Source of the DNA: Streptomyces sp. AJS327 | GTDB lineage: Bacteria > Actinomycetota > Actinomycetes > Streptomycetales > Streptomycetaceae | Direction: 5' to 3' | Length of the DNA stretch: 64,000 nucleotides | Assembly: GCF_013450295.1 (NCBI RefSeq) | Contig: NZ_SKBR01000002.1 | Span: 892,501 to 956,500 of the forward strand | Part shown: piece by piece, positions 41,645 to 50,470 of the stretch | Layout of the letters: every line of letters starts with the position of its first letter | Position numbering within the stretch: the stretch's first letter is position 1 | Notes under the pieces: model-generated | Seen by the model: only the letters and a program-made list of their open reading frames with translations | What the model was told of the DNA's origin: nothing | Databases searched by the model: none | Position numbers and translations under genes: made by a program

Positions 41645-44600
41645 GGATCTGGAACGGGCGCAGGGTGAGCGTCACCCCCGGCCCGTCGGGCGCCGGGGAG
41701 ACCGACCGGACGGACGCCGCCAGCGGCCCCGGCGGCTCCTCCTCCCCGATCGGCCGCTCCAGCAGGTCGACCGGGCGCACCGAGGCCACCGGAAAGCCGG
41801 GGGTCAGGCGGGCGGTCGCCCGGCTCCCGCCCGCCTCGTACAGCCGCACCACCACGTCCCCGCTCCGGTCCTCCGCCAGCTTGACCGCCTCCACCACGAC
41901 CAGGTCGTTGTCCACCCCGACCAGCGGACGCACCAGGGCGCCGCCGCCCGGGACGGTCCGCTCGGGCAGGTTGATCCAGTGCCCCTCGCGCACCGCGTCG
42001 TCGATCCCGGCACCCGGCGCCAGCGCGTAGCGCATCCGGTGGGTGCCCTGGTCGGTCTCGGGGTCCGGGTAGCGGGGCGCGCGCAGCAGCGAGAGTCGCA
42101 CGGTGGTGGTCTGGCCGCCGTCCGGACGGACGTCGCGGGTCACGTCGTGCCCGTAGGTGGAGTCGTTCAGTAGCGCCGCGCCCCAGTCCGGCTCGCCCAC
42201 GTGGATCCAGCGGTGCGCGCAGATCTCGAACTTCGCCGCCTCCCACGTGGTGTTGGTGTGCGTCGCCCGGAAGACGTGCCCGAACTGGGTCTCCGCCGCG
42301 GACCGGTCGGCCCGCACGTCCAGCGGGAAGGCCACCTTGAGGAGGGTCTCCGTCTCCTGCCAGTCCACCTCGGTCTCGATGTCCAGCACCCGGGAGCCCG
42401 CGCGCAGCGTCAGCCACTGGGCGACCCCGGAGTGTCCGAAGTCCCGGGCCACCCGTACCGTGGCCCGCTCCCCGGTCGACTCGGTCAGCGCCGGTCCACC
42501 GGTGCCGGACAGCTCGGTCAGGTCCGTGACGTTGTGCCGGTAGAAGGCGTCCACGTCCCAGGCGTCCCAGTGGTTGGGGAAGTCCGGGTGGATCTGGAGC
42601 AGGTTGGCCGCCCGCCCCGGCGCCACCGCCTCCCGCCCCGCCCCGGTGTCATATGCCGAGACGACCAGGCCACGGCTGTCGATCTCGATCCGGAGCAGCC
42701 CGTTGGAGAGCGTCCAGCCGCCCTCCGGCCGCTCCCGCGCGGTGACCGCGTCCGCGGTGTGGCCGCCGGGCGTGGCCGCGCCGCCCGCCGGGACGCCGCC
42801 GCGCGCGTGGGGCGCCCCGTTGAACACCATCGGGTGTTCTCCCGGTCCGGCGAGCGCGGTCTGCGCCGCCGCGACGATCTCCTCCAGTTCGGTCCGGACC
42901 CGCCGGTAGGTCTCCCGCGCCTCACGGTGCACCCAGGCGATCGAGGAGCCGGGCAGGATGTCGTGGAACTGGTGCAGCAGCACCGTCTTCCACAACGCCT
43001 CCAGCCGGTCGTGGGGGTAGGCGTACGGCTCGGGCTCCTCCGCCGTGCGCACCGCCGCCGTCGCGGACCACAGCTCCGCCTCGCGGAGCAGCGACTCCGC
43101 GTGCCGGTTGCCCTGCTTCGTCTTGGCCTGCGAGGTGTAGGTGCCGCGGTGCAGCTCCAGGTACAGCTCCCCCAGCCAGACCGGGGCGTCGGGGTACTCC
43201 TCGCGGGCCTTGGCGAAGAAGGCCGCGGGCGGCTCCACCGTCACCCGTGGGGATCCCTCCAGGTCACGGAGGCGGGCGGCCCGGGCCAGCATCTCCCGGG
43301 TGGGACCGCCACCGCCGTCGCCCCAGCCGAAGGGGGCGAGGGACCGCGTACCACCCCCCTTCTCCCGGTAGTTGCGCGCCGCGTGCCCCAACTCGTCGCC
43401 CCCCAGGTCGGAGTTGTAGGTGTCGACCGGCGGGAAGTGGGTGAAGACCCGGGTGCCGTCGATCCCCTCCCACCAGAACGTGTGGTGCGGGAAGGCGTTG
43501 GTCTGACTCCAGGAGATCTTCTGCGTGAGGAACCAGTCGGCACCGGCCAGCCGGACGATCTGCGGCATCGCGGCGGTGTAGCCGAACGAGTCGGGCAGCC
43601 ACACCTCCCGGGTCTCGACCCCGAACTCCTCCAGGAAGAACCGTTTGCCGTAGAGGAACTGCCGCGCCATCGCCTCCCCGCCCACCATGTTGGTGTCCGA
43701 CTCCACCCACATGCCGCCGACCGGTACGAACCGGCCCTCCGCCACCCGGCGGCGCACTCCCTCGTACACCTCGGGCCGGTGGTCCTTGAGCCAGGCGAAC
43801 TGCTGCGCCTGCGACATGGCGAAGACGAAGCCCGGGTCGTCGTCCATCAGGTTCAGCACGTTCGACGCGGTACGGGCGACCTTCCGTACCGTCTCGCGCA
43901 GCGGCCAGAGCCAGGCGGAGTCGATATGCGCGTGACCGACCGCGCTGATCTGGTGCGCTGAGGGGCGCGCGGGCACCGCGAGCACTCCGGCCAGCGCCTT
44001 CCGGCCCCGCCCGGCGGTACCGGGCACGTCCGCGAGGTCGAGGGCGTCCAGACAGTTCTCGATCGCGCGCAGCAGCTCCCAGCGACGGGCGTCCTCCAGC
44101 GGCAGCGCCCGCATCAGCGAGTCCGCCACTTCCAGGTCCTGCACCAGCTCCCACACCCCGGCCTCGAACACCGCGAGGTCCATCCGGTCGAGCCGGTAGA
44201 GCGGCCGGTCGCTCGCCGTGCGGACGTCCCCCTCGTAGGTGGGAGTCTGGGGAGTGTTGACGATCGGGTTGGAGGCCGCCTCCACGAACAGCGTGACCTC
44301 CTCCCCGCCCCGGGCCGCGTCGGTCACCCGCAGCCAGCTGTTGCGCGGGTTGAGCCCCTTCACCACGCTCCCGTCCGCGGCGTACACGAGCCCCTCGCAC
44401 TGGAAGCCCGGCATGTTCCGGTCGAAGCCGAGGTCGAGCACGGCCTCCACGGGCCGCCCCGCCCACTCCTCCGGCACCCGGCCGCTGACCCGGAACCAGG
44501 TCGTGCCCCAGGCGGGTCCCCACATCTCGCCGACCTCGGCGGGCCGGTACGGCGCGGCCAACCCCTCCTCGACGGGGACCGGTTCGCCCGGCGCCTCCCA

Positions 44601-44705
44601 GCGCTCGACGGTCAGCCCACGGGGCGAGGAGTGGACGGCGGGCCGCACCCGCTCCTTCAGCACGCGGCGCAGACGGTCCTCGACGATGGTCCGGTCGTCA
44701 TGCAT
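41610..44705 (-). CDS. Glycoside hydrolase family 38 alpha-mannosidase
   Basis: 1031 residues from the ATG at 44705-44703 (cggag upstream); the open frame extends 16 codons further without a start signal. The N-terminal GH38 catalytic domain has ISAVGHAHIDSAWLWPLRET (zinc-binding His and Asp), GGMWVESDTNMVGGEAMARQ, EVWLPDSFGYTAAMPQI (the catalytic nucleophile is expected here) and HQFHDILPGSSIAWVH. Middle and C-terminal beta domains follow (LRIEIDSRGLVVSAYD). No signal peptide is visible, so it is probably cytosolic and acts on imported or internal mannosides. No mannan-uptake genes are adjacent. Confidence 0.9.
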   Translation of the reverse strand: MHDDRTIVEDRLRRVLKERVRPAVHSSPRGLTVERWEAPGEPVPVEEGLAAPYRPAEVGEMWGPAWGTTWFRVSGRVPEEWAGRPVEAVLDLGFDRNMPGFQCEGLVYAADGSVVKGLNPRNSWLRVTDAARGGEEVTLFVEAASNPIVNTPQTPTYEGDVRTASDRPLYRLDRMDLAVFEAGVWELVQDLEVADSLMRALPLEDARRWELLRAIENCLDALDLADVPGTAGRGRKALAGVLAVPARPSAHQISAVGHAHIDSAWLWPLRETVRKVARTASNVLNLMDDDPGFVFAMSQAQQFAWLKDHRPEVYEGVRRRVAEGRFVPVGGMWVESDTNMVGGEAMARQFLYGKRFFLEEFGVETREVWLPDSFGYTAAMPQIVRLAGADWFLTQKISWSQTNAFPHHTFWWEGIDGTRVFTHFPPVDTYNSDLGGDELGHAARNYREKGGGTRSLAPFGWGDGGGGPTREMLARAARLRDLEGSPRVTVEPPAAFFAKAREEYPDAPVWLGELYLELHRGTYTSQAKTKQGNRHAESLLREAELWSATAAVRTAEEPEPYAYPHDRLEALWKTVLLHQFHDILPGSSIAWVHREARETYRRVRTELEEIVAAAQTALAGPGEHPMVFNGAPHARGGVPAGGAATPGGHTADAVTARERPEGGWTLSNGLLRIEIDSRGLVVSAYDTGAGREAVAPGRAANLLQIHPDFPNHWDAWDVDAFYRHNVTDLTELSGTGGPALTESTGERATVRVARDFGHSGVAQWLTLRAGSRVLDIETEVDWQETETLLKVAFPLDVRADRSAAETQFGHVFRATHTNTTWEAAKFEICAHRWIHVGEPDWGAALLNDSTYGHDVTRDVRPDGGQTTTVRLSLLRAPRYPDPETDQGTHRMRYALAPGAGIDDAVREGHWINLPERTVPGGGALVRPLVGVDNDLVVVEAVKLAEDRSGDVVVRLYEAGGSRATARLTPGFPVASVRPVDLLERPIGEEEPPGPLAASVRSVSPAPDGPGVTLTLRPFQILTLRLERSSAD

Positions 44706-45203
44706 GGGCGACTCCGATCGGGTCGGTGCTCTCAGCTGGCTGGACGCTGGCACCTGTTGGCTTTCCCAGCCGGACGCCCCCGGAATACCGCAACTCCCGG
44801 AAACCGGTGGGAGGCTGGGTCACTCCCTGGAACCGTGGGCCCGCCGGGGCCCTCGGGAACACGGCGGCCAGAGGCCCCGGTGCGCCCTGCGGGCACGGCC
44901 CCCGGGTAGCTCGCCCGGCGACCGGCGGACGCCCCGGCGTACGTGACGCGGCCAGGAGCCAGCGCGCGGCCAGCCCGCCCCGCCGATCCGGAACACCGCA
45001 CGCGGGGAGCGCCCGCCCGCCGGCCCCTCGCGGGACATCCGCCGCTGAACACCCGCCGGGACCACCGCCGTTGACCGGAAACCGTGGACCGGAAACCGTG
45101 GAAGGGCGGGACGGTGGGGCGGCCGGGGCGGCGGACCGACGAAGTGACGTGGCGGCCGGATGAGGGGAGCGGCGGGGAGCGATGCTCCGGGCCGCCGGGA
45201 GGC
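44706..45203. other. Gene-free stretch upstream of the alpha-mannosidase
   Basis: About 500 bp of very GC-rich DNA before the mannosidase start, ending at the 3' end of the TAXI protein gene. Open frames exist on both strands, but their translations are Arg/Gly/Pro-rich and lack ribosome sites. The mannosidase promoter must lie near the 44706 end. Confidence 0.55.
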
Positions 45204-46223
45204 TCAGGGCTTGGCGGAGCGGTAGTACTGCTCGGCGCCCCGGTGCAGCGGCAGCGGATCGGTGTAGATCGCCGTGCGCAGGTCCACCTTCTGGGCCGCG
45301 TGCACCTCGCGGCCGATCGCGTCCCGGTTCCTGATCACCGAGCGGGTGATGCCCTCGGTCGTGGCCCTGTCGGTGCTCTCCCGCGTCACCAGCAGGTTCG
45401 CGACGGCCACCGTCTTGATCGCCTCACCGTTCTGCACTCCCGGGTAGGCGTCCGGTGGCATCACGGCCGAGCGGTAGTACCGCGTCTCCGGCTGCTGCCG
45501 GTGCAGCCGGGGGACCAGGTCGCCGAGCTGCACCAGCCGGATGTCCGTCCGTTCGGCGAGCCGCTGCACCGCGGTAGTGGGCAGGCCGCCGGACCAGAAG
45601 AAGGCGTCCAGCTTCCGCTCGGCCAGCAGCTTCGGCATCCGGTCGATCCCGGCGCGCACCATCGTCAGGTCGTGCTCCGGGTCCAGCCCGGCCGCCTCCA
45701 GCAGCCGCCCCGCCACCAGGTTGACCCCCGACCGCTCCTCCCCGGCCGCCACCCGCAGCCCCTTCAGGTCCCCGGCCCGGCGCACCCGGGAGTCCGCGGG
45801 GACGATCAGCTGGATGTAGTCGTCGTACAGCCGGGCACAGGCGCGCAGGTCACGACCGCCGCGACCGCCCCTGTCGACGTAGTCCGCCACGGCGTCGGCG
45901 GCGGCGATGGTGAAGTCGGTCTGCCCCGACGCCACCCGCTGCACGTTGTGCACCGAGCCCTGGCTGTTCTGCAACTCCAGCTCGACCTTGGGCAGTTCGT
46001 CGTCCAGTCGCTGCTTCAGCAGGCCGCCGTACCGCTCGTAGACCCCGGTTCGCACCCCGGTCGCGAAGCTGACCTCACCCCGCGGCTCGGGCGGCGCCAC
46101 CGGCCACAGCCACCACGCCAGCAGCCCGGCCGCCAGCAGCGCCGCCACCAGCGACCTGGTGGTGCGGCGCCGTCTCCGGGGGCGGCCGGAGGCGTCGGCG
46201 GACGGGTCGAGGGGGCTGGCCAT
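45204..46223 (-). CDS. TAXI-family TRAP transporter solute-binding protein
   Basis: 339 residues. After a basic N-terminus, one hydrophobic helix (TRSLVAALLAAGLLAWWLWPVA) serves as signal or membrane anchor. The mature region shows the TAXI pattern: EVSFATGVRTGVYERYGGLL, QNSQGSVHNVQRVASGQTDF, DLKGLRVAAGEERSGVNLV and KLDAFFWSGGLPTTAVQRL. TAXI proteins deliver carboxylate substrates such as glutamate or 2-oxoglutarate to TRAP permeases. No DctQ/DctM-type membrane subunit is adjacent, so the partner is unknown or encoded elsewhere. It diverges from miaB across 77 bp. Confidence 0.82.
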   Translation of the reverse strand: MASPLDPSADASGRPRRRRRTTRSLVAALLAAGLLAWWLWPVAPPEPRGEVSFATGVRTGVYERYGGLLKQRLDDELPKVELELQNSQGSVHNVQRVASGQTDFTIAAADAVADYVDRGGRGGRDLRACARLYDDYIQLIVPADSRVRRAGDLKGLRVAAGEERSGVNLVAGRLLEAAGLDPEHDLTMVRAGIDRMPKLLAERKLDAFFWSGGLPTTAVQRLAERTDIRLVQLGDLVPRLHRQQPETRYYRSAVMPPDAYPGVQNGEAIKTVAVANLLVTRESTDRATTEGITRSVIRNRDAIGREVHAAQKVDLRTAIYTDPLPLHRGAEQYYRSAKP

Positions 46224-46300
46224 GGTGGCGATCCTGCCAGCGACGGAGTGCGGAAGGGAGGGGCGGGGCCGGTACGGCAGCGCGTACCCTGTCGACTGAG

Positions 46301-47788
46301 ATGACTGCCAAGACTTATGAGCTGCGTACTTTCGGGTGCCAGATGAACGTCCACGACTCCGAGCGGATGGCCGGTCTGCTGGAGGACGCGGGGTACGTGC
46401 GGGCCGCCGAAGACGCCGACGGGGCGGACGTCGTGGTGTTCAACACCTGCGCCGTCCGGGAGAACGCCGACAACCGGCTGTACGGGAACCTCGGCCAGCT
46501 CGCGCCGAAGAAGGCCGCGCGGCCGGGCATGCAGATCGCGGTGGGCGGCTGCCTCGCGCAGAAGGACCGTGACGCCATCGTGCGCCGCGCCCCCTGGGTC
46601 GACGTGGTGTTCGGCACGCACAACGTCGGCAAGCTGCCGGTGCTGCTGGAGCGCGCCCGCGTCCAGGAGGAGGCGCAGGTCGAGATCGCGGAGTCGCTGG
46701 AGGCCTTCCCCTCCACTCTGCCGACCCGGCGGGAGAGCGCCTACGCCGCCTGGGTCTCGGTCTCCGTCGGCTGCAACAACACCTGCACGTTCTGCATCGT
46801 TCCGCAGCTGCGCGGCAAGGAGAAGGACCGCAGACCGGGCGACATCCTCGCGGAGGTCGAGGCGCTGGTCGCCGAGGGCGTCACCGAGATCACCCTGCTC
46901 GGCCAGAACGTCAACGCCTACGGCTCCGACATCGGGGACCGCGAGGCGTTCGGCAAACTGCTGCGCGCCTGCGGCCGGATCGAGGGCCTGGAGCGTGTCC
47001 GGTTCACCTCCCCACATCCCCGGGACTTCACCGACGACGTCATCGAGGCGATGGCCGAGACGCCGAACGTGATGCCGCAGCTGCACATGCCGCTCCAGTC
47101 CGGTTCCTCCCGGTTGCTGCGGGAGATGCGCCGCTCCTACCGGCAGGAGCGGTACCTCGGCATCATCGAGAAGGTCCGCGCGGCCATCCCGGACGCCGCC
47201 CTCTCCACCGACATCATCGTCGGCTTCCCCGGGGAGACCGAGGCGGACTTCCAGGAGACGCTGCACGTCGTGCGGGAGGCGCGGTTCGCGCAGGCGTTCA
47301 CCTTCCAGTACAGCAAGCGCCCCGGGACCCCCGCCGCCGAGATGGACGGGCAGATCCCCAAGCAGGTCGTGCAGGAGCGGTACGAACGACTGGTCGCCCT
47401 CCAGGAGGAGATCTCCTGGTCGGAGAACAAGAAGCAGGTGGGCCGCACGGTCGAGCTGCTGGTCGCCGAGGGCGAGGGCCGTAAGGATCTGGCCACCCGG
47501 CGCCTCTCCGGGCGCGCCCCGGACAACCGGCTGGTCCACTTCACCCCGCCCGAACAGCCCGTACGCCCCGGCGACATGGCCACCGTCGAGATCAGCTACG
47601 CCGCCCCGCACCACCTGCTCGCCGAGGGCCCCGTGCTGGACGTGCGCACCACCCGCTCCGGGGACGCCTGGGAACGGCGGAACGCCGCCCCCGCCAGCCC
47701 GCCGGACGGCGGCGTGCTGCTCGGCCTGCCCACGGTCGGCGCGCCGCCACCCCAGCCGGTCACGGACGGCGGGTGCGGCAGCTGCTGA
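46301..47788 (+). CDS. miaB: tRNA-2-methylthio-N6-isopentenyladenosine synthase MiaB
   Basis: 495 residues. This radical-SAM methylthiotransferase modifies i6A37 of tRNAs that read UNN codons, acting after MiaA. The UPF0004 domain provides three cluster cysteines (YELRTFGCQMNVHDSERM, VVFNTCAVRENAD, IAVGGCLAQKDRD). The radical SAM cluster motif is VGCNNTCTFCIVP. A TRAM domain (about 380-450; GRTVELLVAEGEGRKD) binds RNA. The C-terminal 45 residues are Pro/Ala/Gly-rich and end in GGCGSC. miaA lies 1.6 kb downstream in the same direction. Confidence 0.95.
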   Translation: MTAKTYELRTFGCQMNVHDSERMAGLLEDAGYVRAAEDADGADVVVFNTCAVRENADNRLYGNLGQLAPKKAARPGMQIAVGGCLAQKDRDAIVRRAPWVDVVFGTHNVGKLPVLLERARVQEEAQVEIAESLEAFPSTLPTRRESAYAAWVSVSVGCNNTCTFCIVPQLRGKEKDRRPGDILAEVEALVAEGVTEITLLGQNVNAYGSDIGDREAFGKLLRACGRIEGLERVRFTSPHPRDFTDDVIEAMAETPNVMPQLHMPLQSGSSRLLREMRRSYRQERYLGIIEKVRAAIPDAALSTDIIVGFPGETEADFQETLHVVREARFAQAFTFQYSKRPGTPAAEMDGQIPKQVVQERYERLVALQEEISWSENKKQVGRTVELLVAEGEGRKDLATRRLSGRAPDNRLVHFTPPEQPVRPGDMATVEISYAAPHHLLAEGPVLDVRTTRSGDAWERRNAAPASPPDGGVLLGLPTVGAPPPQPVTDGGCGSC

Positions 47789-47845
47789 GCCCCCGGTCGG
47801 CGCCACGGTCACCCTGGCGGGTGGTGGGAAGCGGCCACCGGGGGC
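47789..47845 (+). terminator. Probable miaB terminator region
   Basis: The 9-bp arms gcccccggt (47789-47797) and accgggggc (47837-47845) flank a shorter inner inverted repeat (gcca/tggc). The fold begins directly after the stop codon. Loop length and lack of a T-run make it tentative. Confidence 0.35.
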
Positions 47846-47860
47846 CCTAAGCTGCGCGGC

Positions 47861-48568
47861 ATGCTAGTCGCCGCTGCCGTGTGCCCCTGTCCGCCGCTGC
47901 TGGTTCCGGAGATCGCGGGCGAGGCCGCCCCCGAGATGGACGGCGCCCGCGCCGCCTGTTACGACGCGGTCGGTGTCCTGGCCGCCGCCCGGCCGGACCG
48001 GCTCGTCCTCGTCGGCCCCGCGGGCCCCGCCCAGCGCGGCCCCCACCCGGAGGGGGCGCGCGGCTCGTTCCGGGGCTTCGGCGTCGACCGTGAGGTGATA
48101 CTCGGCAAGGGCGATCCGGCCCTCCGGGAGCTTCCGCCGTCCCTCGCGGTCGGCGCGTGGCTGCTGGAGCGTACGGACTGGAACGGCTGCCCGGTCGCCG
48201 GTCACGGCGTCGGGGAGCCGCTGACCACCGAGAAGTGCGTCGCCGAGGGGGAGGAGCTGGCCTCGGCGGCGGACCGTACCGCCCTGCTGGTCCTGGGGGA
48301 CGGCACCAACTGCCGCACCCTCAAAGCCCCCGGCTACTTCGACGAACGCGCCGCGACCTACGACGAGCGGGCCGCCCGCGCGCTCGGGACGGCGGACGTC
48401 CCCGCCCTGCTGACGCTCGACGCCGAGCTGGGCTACGAACTGGGCGCCTCCGGACGCTCCAGCTGGCAGGTGCTGGCGGGCGCCGGCCGGGACGCGGGGC
48501 TGGAGGGGCGGCTGCTGTTCGAGGGCGCGCCCTACGGCGTCGGCTATCTGGTGGCGAGCTGGTCCTAG
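47861..48568 (+). CDS. Class III extradiol dioxygenase-like protein
   Basis: 235 residues from ATG 47861. The fold pattern of class III extradiol dioxygenase subunit B/MEMO proteins is recognisable: AAAVCPCPPLLVPEIAGE at the N-terminus, PDRLVLVGPAGPA, VGAWLLERTDWNGCPVAGHG and ALLVLGDGTNCRTLKAPGYFDERAATYDERAA. The usual metal-binding histidine near the start of the MEMO group is not evident (CPCPP in its place), so catalysis is uncertain. In Streptomyces it is a regular neighbour between miaB and miaA. Function unknown. Confidence 0.65.
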   Translation: MLVAAAVCPCPPLLVPEIAGEAAPEMDGARAACYDAVGVLAAARPDRLVLVGPAGPAQRGPHPEGARGSFRGFGVDREVILGKGDPALRELPPSLAVGAWLLERTDWNGCPVAGHGVGEPLTTEKCVAEGEELASAADRTALLVLGDGTNCRTLKAPGYFDERAATYDERAARALGTADVPALLTLDAELGYELGASGRSSWQVLAGAGRDAGLEGRLLFEGAPYGVGYLVASWS

Positions 48569-48847
48569 CGGGCGGGCGCGGGCACACCGCTCCGAGCGGA
48601 GCCGCGAGGTCGGAAGGCGGTGGATTCACGTCCCGCTCGTCCCTCGGCGTGACGATGGCCCCGGCGGTGTGGTGGCCGGGAGCGTCCCCGGGGGGCTCGA
48701 CGCTGACTGGCCCGATTCGATCCCTCGGGCGGGGCGCGGTGCCGGTTCTCTTCCCGCGGCTCCCGCGCGGGCGGGAACACCGCTCCGCACCGGACGTGTG
48801 GCGGTGGCGCCGCACCGAGCGGGGCCCGATGCGGCGCGGGCCGCCGG

Positions 48848-49075
48848 TCAGGAGCCGCTCTGGCCGCGGCCGCCCTGACCGTCCCCGCCGTCCTTCTTCT
48901 TGTCCTCGGCGAGTTTCTCCGCCGCGTCCTTGGCCTTCCGCGTACCCGACTGGATCTGGCCGCTGTACTTGCCCTTGGTCTTGGAGTCAGCCATCTTCGC
49001 GGCCTTGTCCAAGCCCTGCTGGACCTTGTCGCCGTGCTGGCCGATCATGCCCTTGACCTTGTCCATGAAGCCCAT
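48848..49075 (-). CDS. Rv0909-type antitoxin-like small protein
   Basis: 75 residues from the ATG at 49075-49073 (gagaggtgag upstream). MGFMDKVKGMIGQHGDKVQQ, then LDKAAKMADSKTKGKYSGQI and AEKLAEDKKK, is the amphipathic Lys/Ala-rich helix pattern of proteins annotated as antitoxin after M. tuberculosis Rv0909. No toxin gene of the Rv0910 type is adjacent, so an antitoxin role here is doubtful. A general stress or DNA-associated role is equally possible. Confidence 0.65.
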   Translation of the reverse strand: MGFMDKVKGMIGQHGDKVQQGLDKAAKMADSKTKGKYSGQIQSGTRKAKDAAEKLAEDKKKDGGDGQGGRGQSGS

Positions 49076-49424
49076 ACCGCTCACCTCTCTCACGTGGATT
49101 CCCGGCGGCCTCCGCGCGGTCTCACCCCGCCACCCGCCGTCGGCCCTTCCGCCGTCGGCCGCCGCTGGGGAATCCCGGCGCCGTCAGCGGCCCCCGACGG
49201 TAGCGGGTGCGGGCCGGTACGGCCCCGTCAGAGCCCGACGAGGCGTGGAAACCAGCCGTGGCGCCGTCCCGATCTCCAGTGTCGCGCGCCCGGGCTCTCC
49301 CGTCATCAGCTGCGGTCGGCACCGCTGACGGCCGGGAGCCCGCGTCCCAGCCGTCACCACCGCCTCCCCCCATCTCGTTCTCATCTCGTTCGAACGGTGG
49401 AGCCGCGTTTGCGAGACTGGCGGG
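49076..49424. other. Gene-free stretch upstream of miaA
   Basis: About 350 bp between the divergent antitoxin-like gene and miaA. One open frame overlaps the miaA start, but its translation is Pro/Ser-rich with no ribosome site. Promoters for both flanking genes are expected; none is clear enough to mark. Confidence 0.5.
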
Positions 49425-50375
49425 GTGAGAGCCGCACTCCCTGTCTTCGGTACTGTTCCGCCCGTCGTCGCCGTGGTGGGTCCCACGGCCGCGGGCAAGT
49501 CCGACCTCGGTGTCGCCCTGGCCGAGTTGCTGGGCGGCGAGGTCATCAACGCCGACTCCATGCAGCTGTACCGGGGCATGGACATCGGTACCGCGAAGCT
49601 GACTCCGGAGGAGCGGCGCGGCGTGCCGCACCGGCTGCTGGACGTCTGGGACGTCACGGTGGCCGCCAGCGTCGCCGAGTACCAGCGGCTGGCCCGCGCC
49701 GAGATCGACCGGCTGCGGGCGCTGGGCCGGGTCCCGGTGCTGGTGGGCGGCTCCGGTCTGTACGTCAGGGGCGCCATCGACGACATGGAGTTCCCCGGGA
49801 CGGACCCCGGGGTGCGCGCCCGGCTGGAGGAGGAGCTCGCGGCACTCGGCCCCGGCGCCCTGCACCAGCGGCTGGCCGCCGCCGATCCGGCCGCGGCCGA
49901 GGCGATCCTGCCGAGCAACGGGCGCCGCATCGTGCGGGCGCTGGAGGTCATCGAGATCACCGGGCGCCCGTTCACCGCCAACCTCCCCGGACCGGAGTCG
50001 GTGTACGAGACCGTGCAGATAGGAGTCGACGTGGGCCGCCCCGAGCTGGACGAGCGGATCGCCGTCCGGGTCGACCGGATGTGGGAGGCCGGGCTGGTGG
50101 ACGAGGTCCGCGCGCTGGAGGCAGCCGGGCTCCGCGAGGGGCGCACCGCCTCCAGGGCGCTCGGCTACCAGCAGGTGCTGGCGGCACTCGCGGGGGAGTG
50201 CACCCTGGAGCAGGCGCGCGCCGAGACCATACGCGCCACCAAACGCTTCGCGCGCCGCCAGGACTCCTGGTTCCGGAGGGACCCGAGGGTCCGCTGGCTC
50301 AGCGGCGCGGCGGGGGACCGGGGGGAACTCACGGGTCAGGCGCTCACGTTGCTGGGTGATGCGGTCACAGCCTGA
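49425..50375 (+). CDS. miaA: tRNA dimethylallyltransferase MiaA
   Basis: 316 residues from GTG 49425. It transfers a dimethylallyl group to A37 of tRNAs, making the substrate for MiaB. It has the P-loop VVGPTAAGKSDLG, the catalytic Asp segment INADSMQLYRGMDIGTAKL, then RRGVPHRLLDVWDV, LVGGSGLYVRGAIDDM and LPSNGRRIVRALEVIEITG. The C-terminal RALGYQQVLAALAGE and TKRFARRQDSWFRRD complete the family pattern. The reading frame is intact to its normal end. The mobile element starts directly behind it, so integration has not visibly damaged the protein. Confidence 0.95.
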   Translation: MRAALPVFGTVPPVVAVVGPTAAGKSDLGVALAELLGGEVINADSMQLYRGMDIGTAKLTPEERRGVPHRLLDVWDVTVAASVAEYQRLARAEIDRLRALGRVPVLVGGSGLYVRGAIDDMEFPGTDPGVRARLEEELAALGPGALHQRLAAADPAAAEAILPSNGRRIVRALEVIEITGRPFTANLPGPESVYETVQIGVDVGRPELDERIAVRVDRMWEAGLVDEVRALEAAGLREGRTASRALGYQQVLAALAGECTLEQARAETIRATKRFARRQDSWFRRDPRVRWLSGAAGDRGELTGQALTLLGDAVTA

Positions 50376-50384
50376 TCACGTGAT
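50375..50384. other. 10-bp palindrome at the chromosome-element junction
   Basis: ATCACGTGAT is a perfect palindrome whose first base is the last base of the miaA stop codon. It lies between conserved chromosome and the element's integrase gene, so it is a candidate part of the attachment site. The right-hand copy would lie beyond the window. Confidence 0.3.
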
Positions 50385-50400
50385 GGCGCCTCCGCGAGAA

Positions 50401-50441
50401 GCGCCCCCTGACCAGCGTGTTATCCATCGGTCAGGGGGTGC
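50401..50441. terminator. Hairpin between miaA and the integrase gene
   Basis: The arms gccccctgacc (50403-50413) and ggtcaggggg(t) (50429-50439) pair almost perfectly over 11 bp with a 15-nt loop. It lies between two converging genes and can terminate both. It might also be part of the attachment region. Confidence 0.6.
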
Positions 50442-50470
50442 GGTGGGGCTCTGGGGCCGTCTCTGGGCCG

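Noticed and set aside
48848..49075. Toxin-antitoxin pair
   Set aside because: Only an antitoxin-like protein is present; neither neighbour resembles the expected toxin.
50376..50470. Truncated tRNA at the element junction
   Set aside because: No T-loop GGTTCGA-type sequence or acceptor pairing is present.
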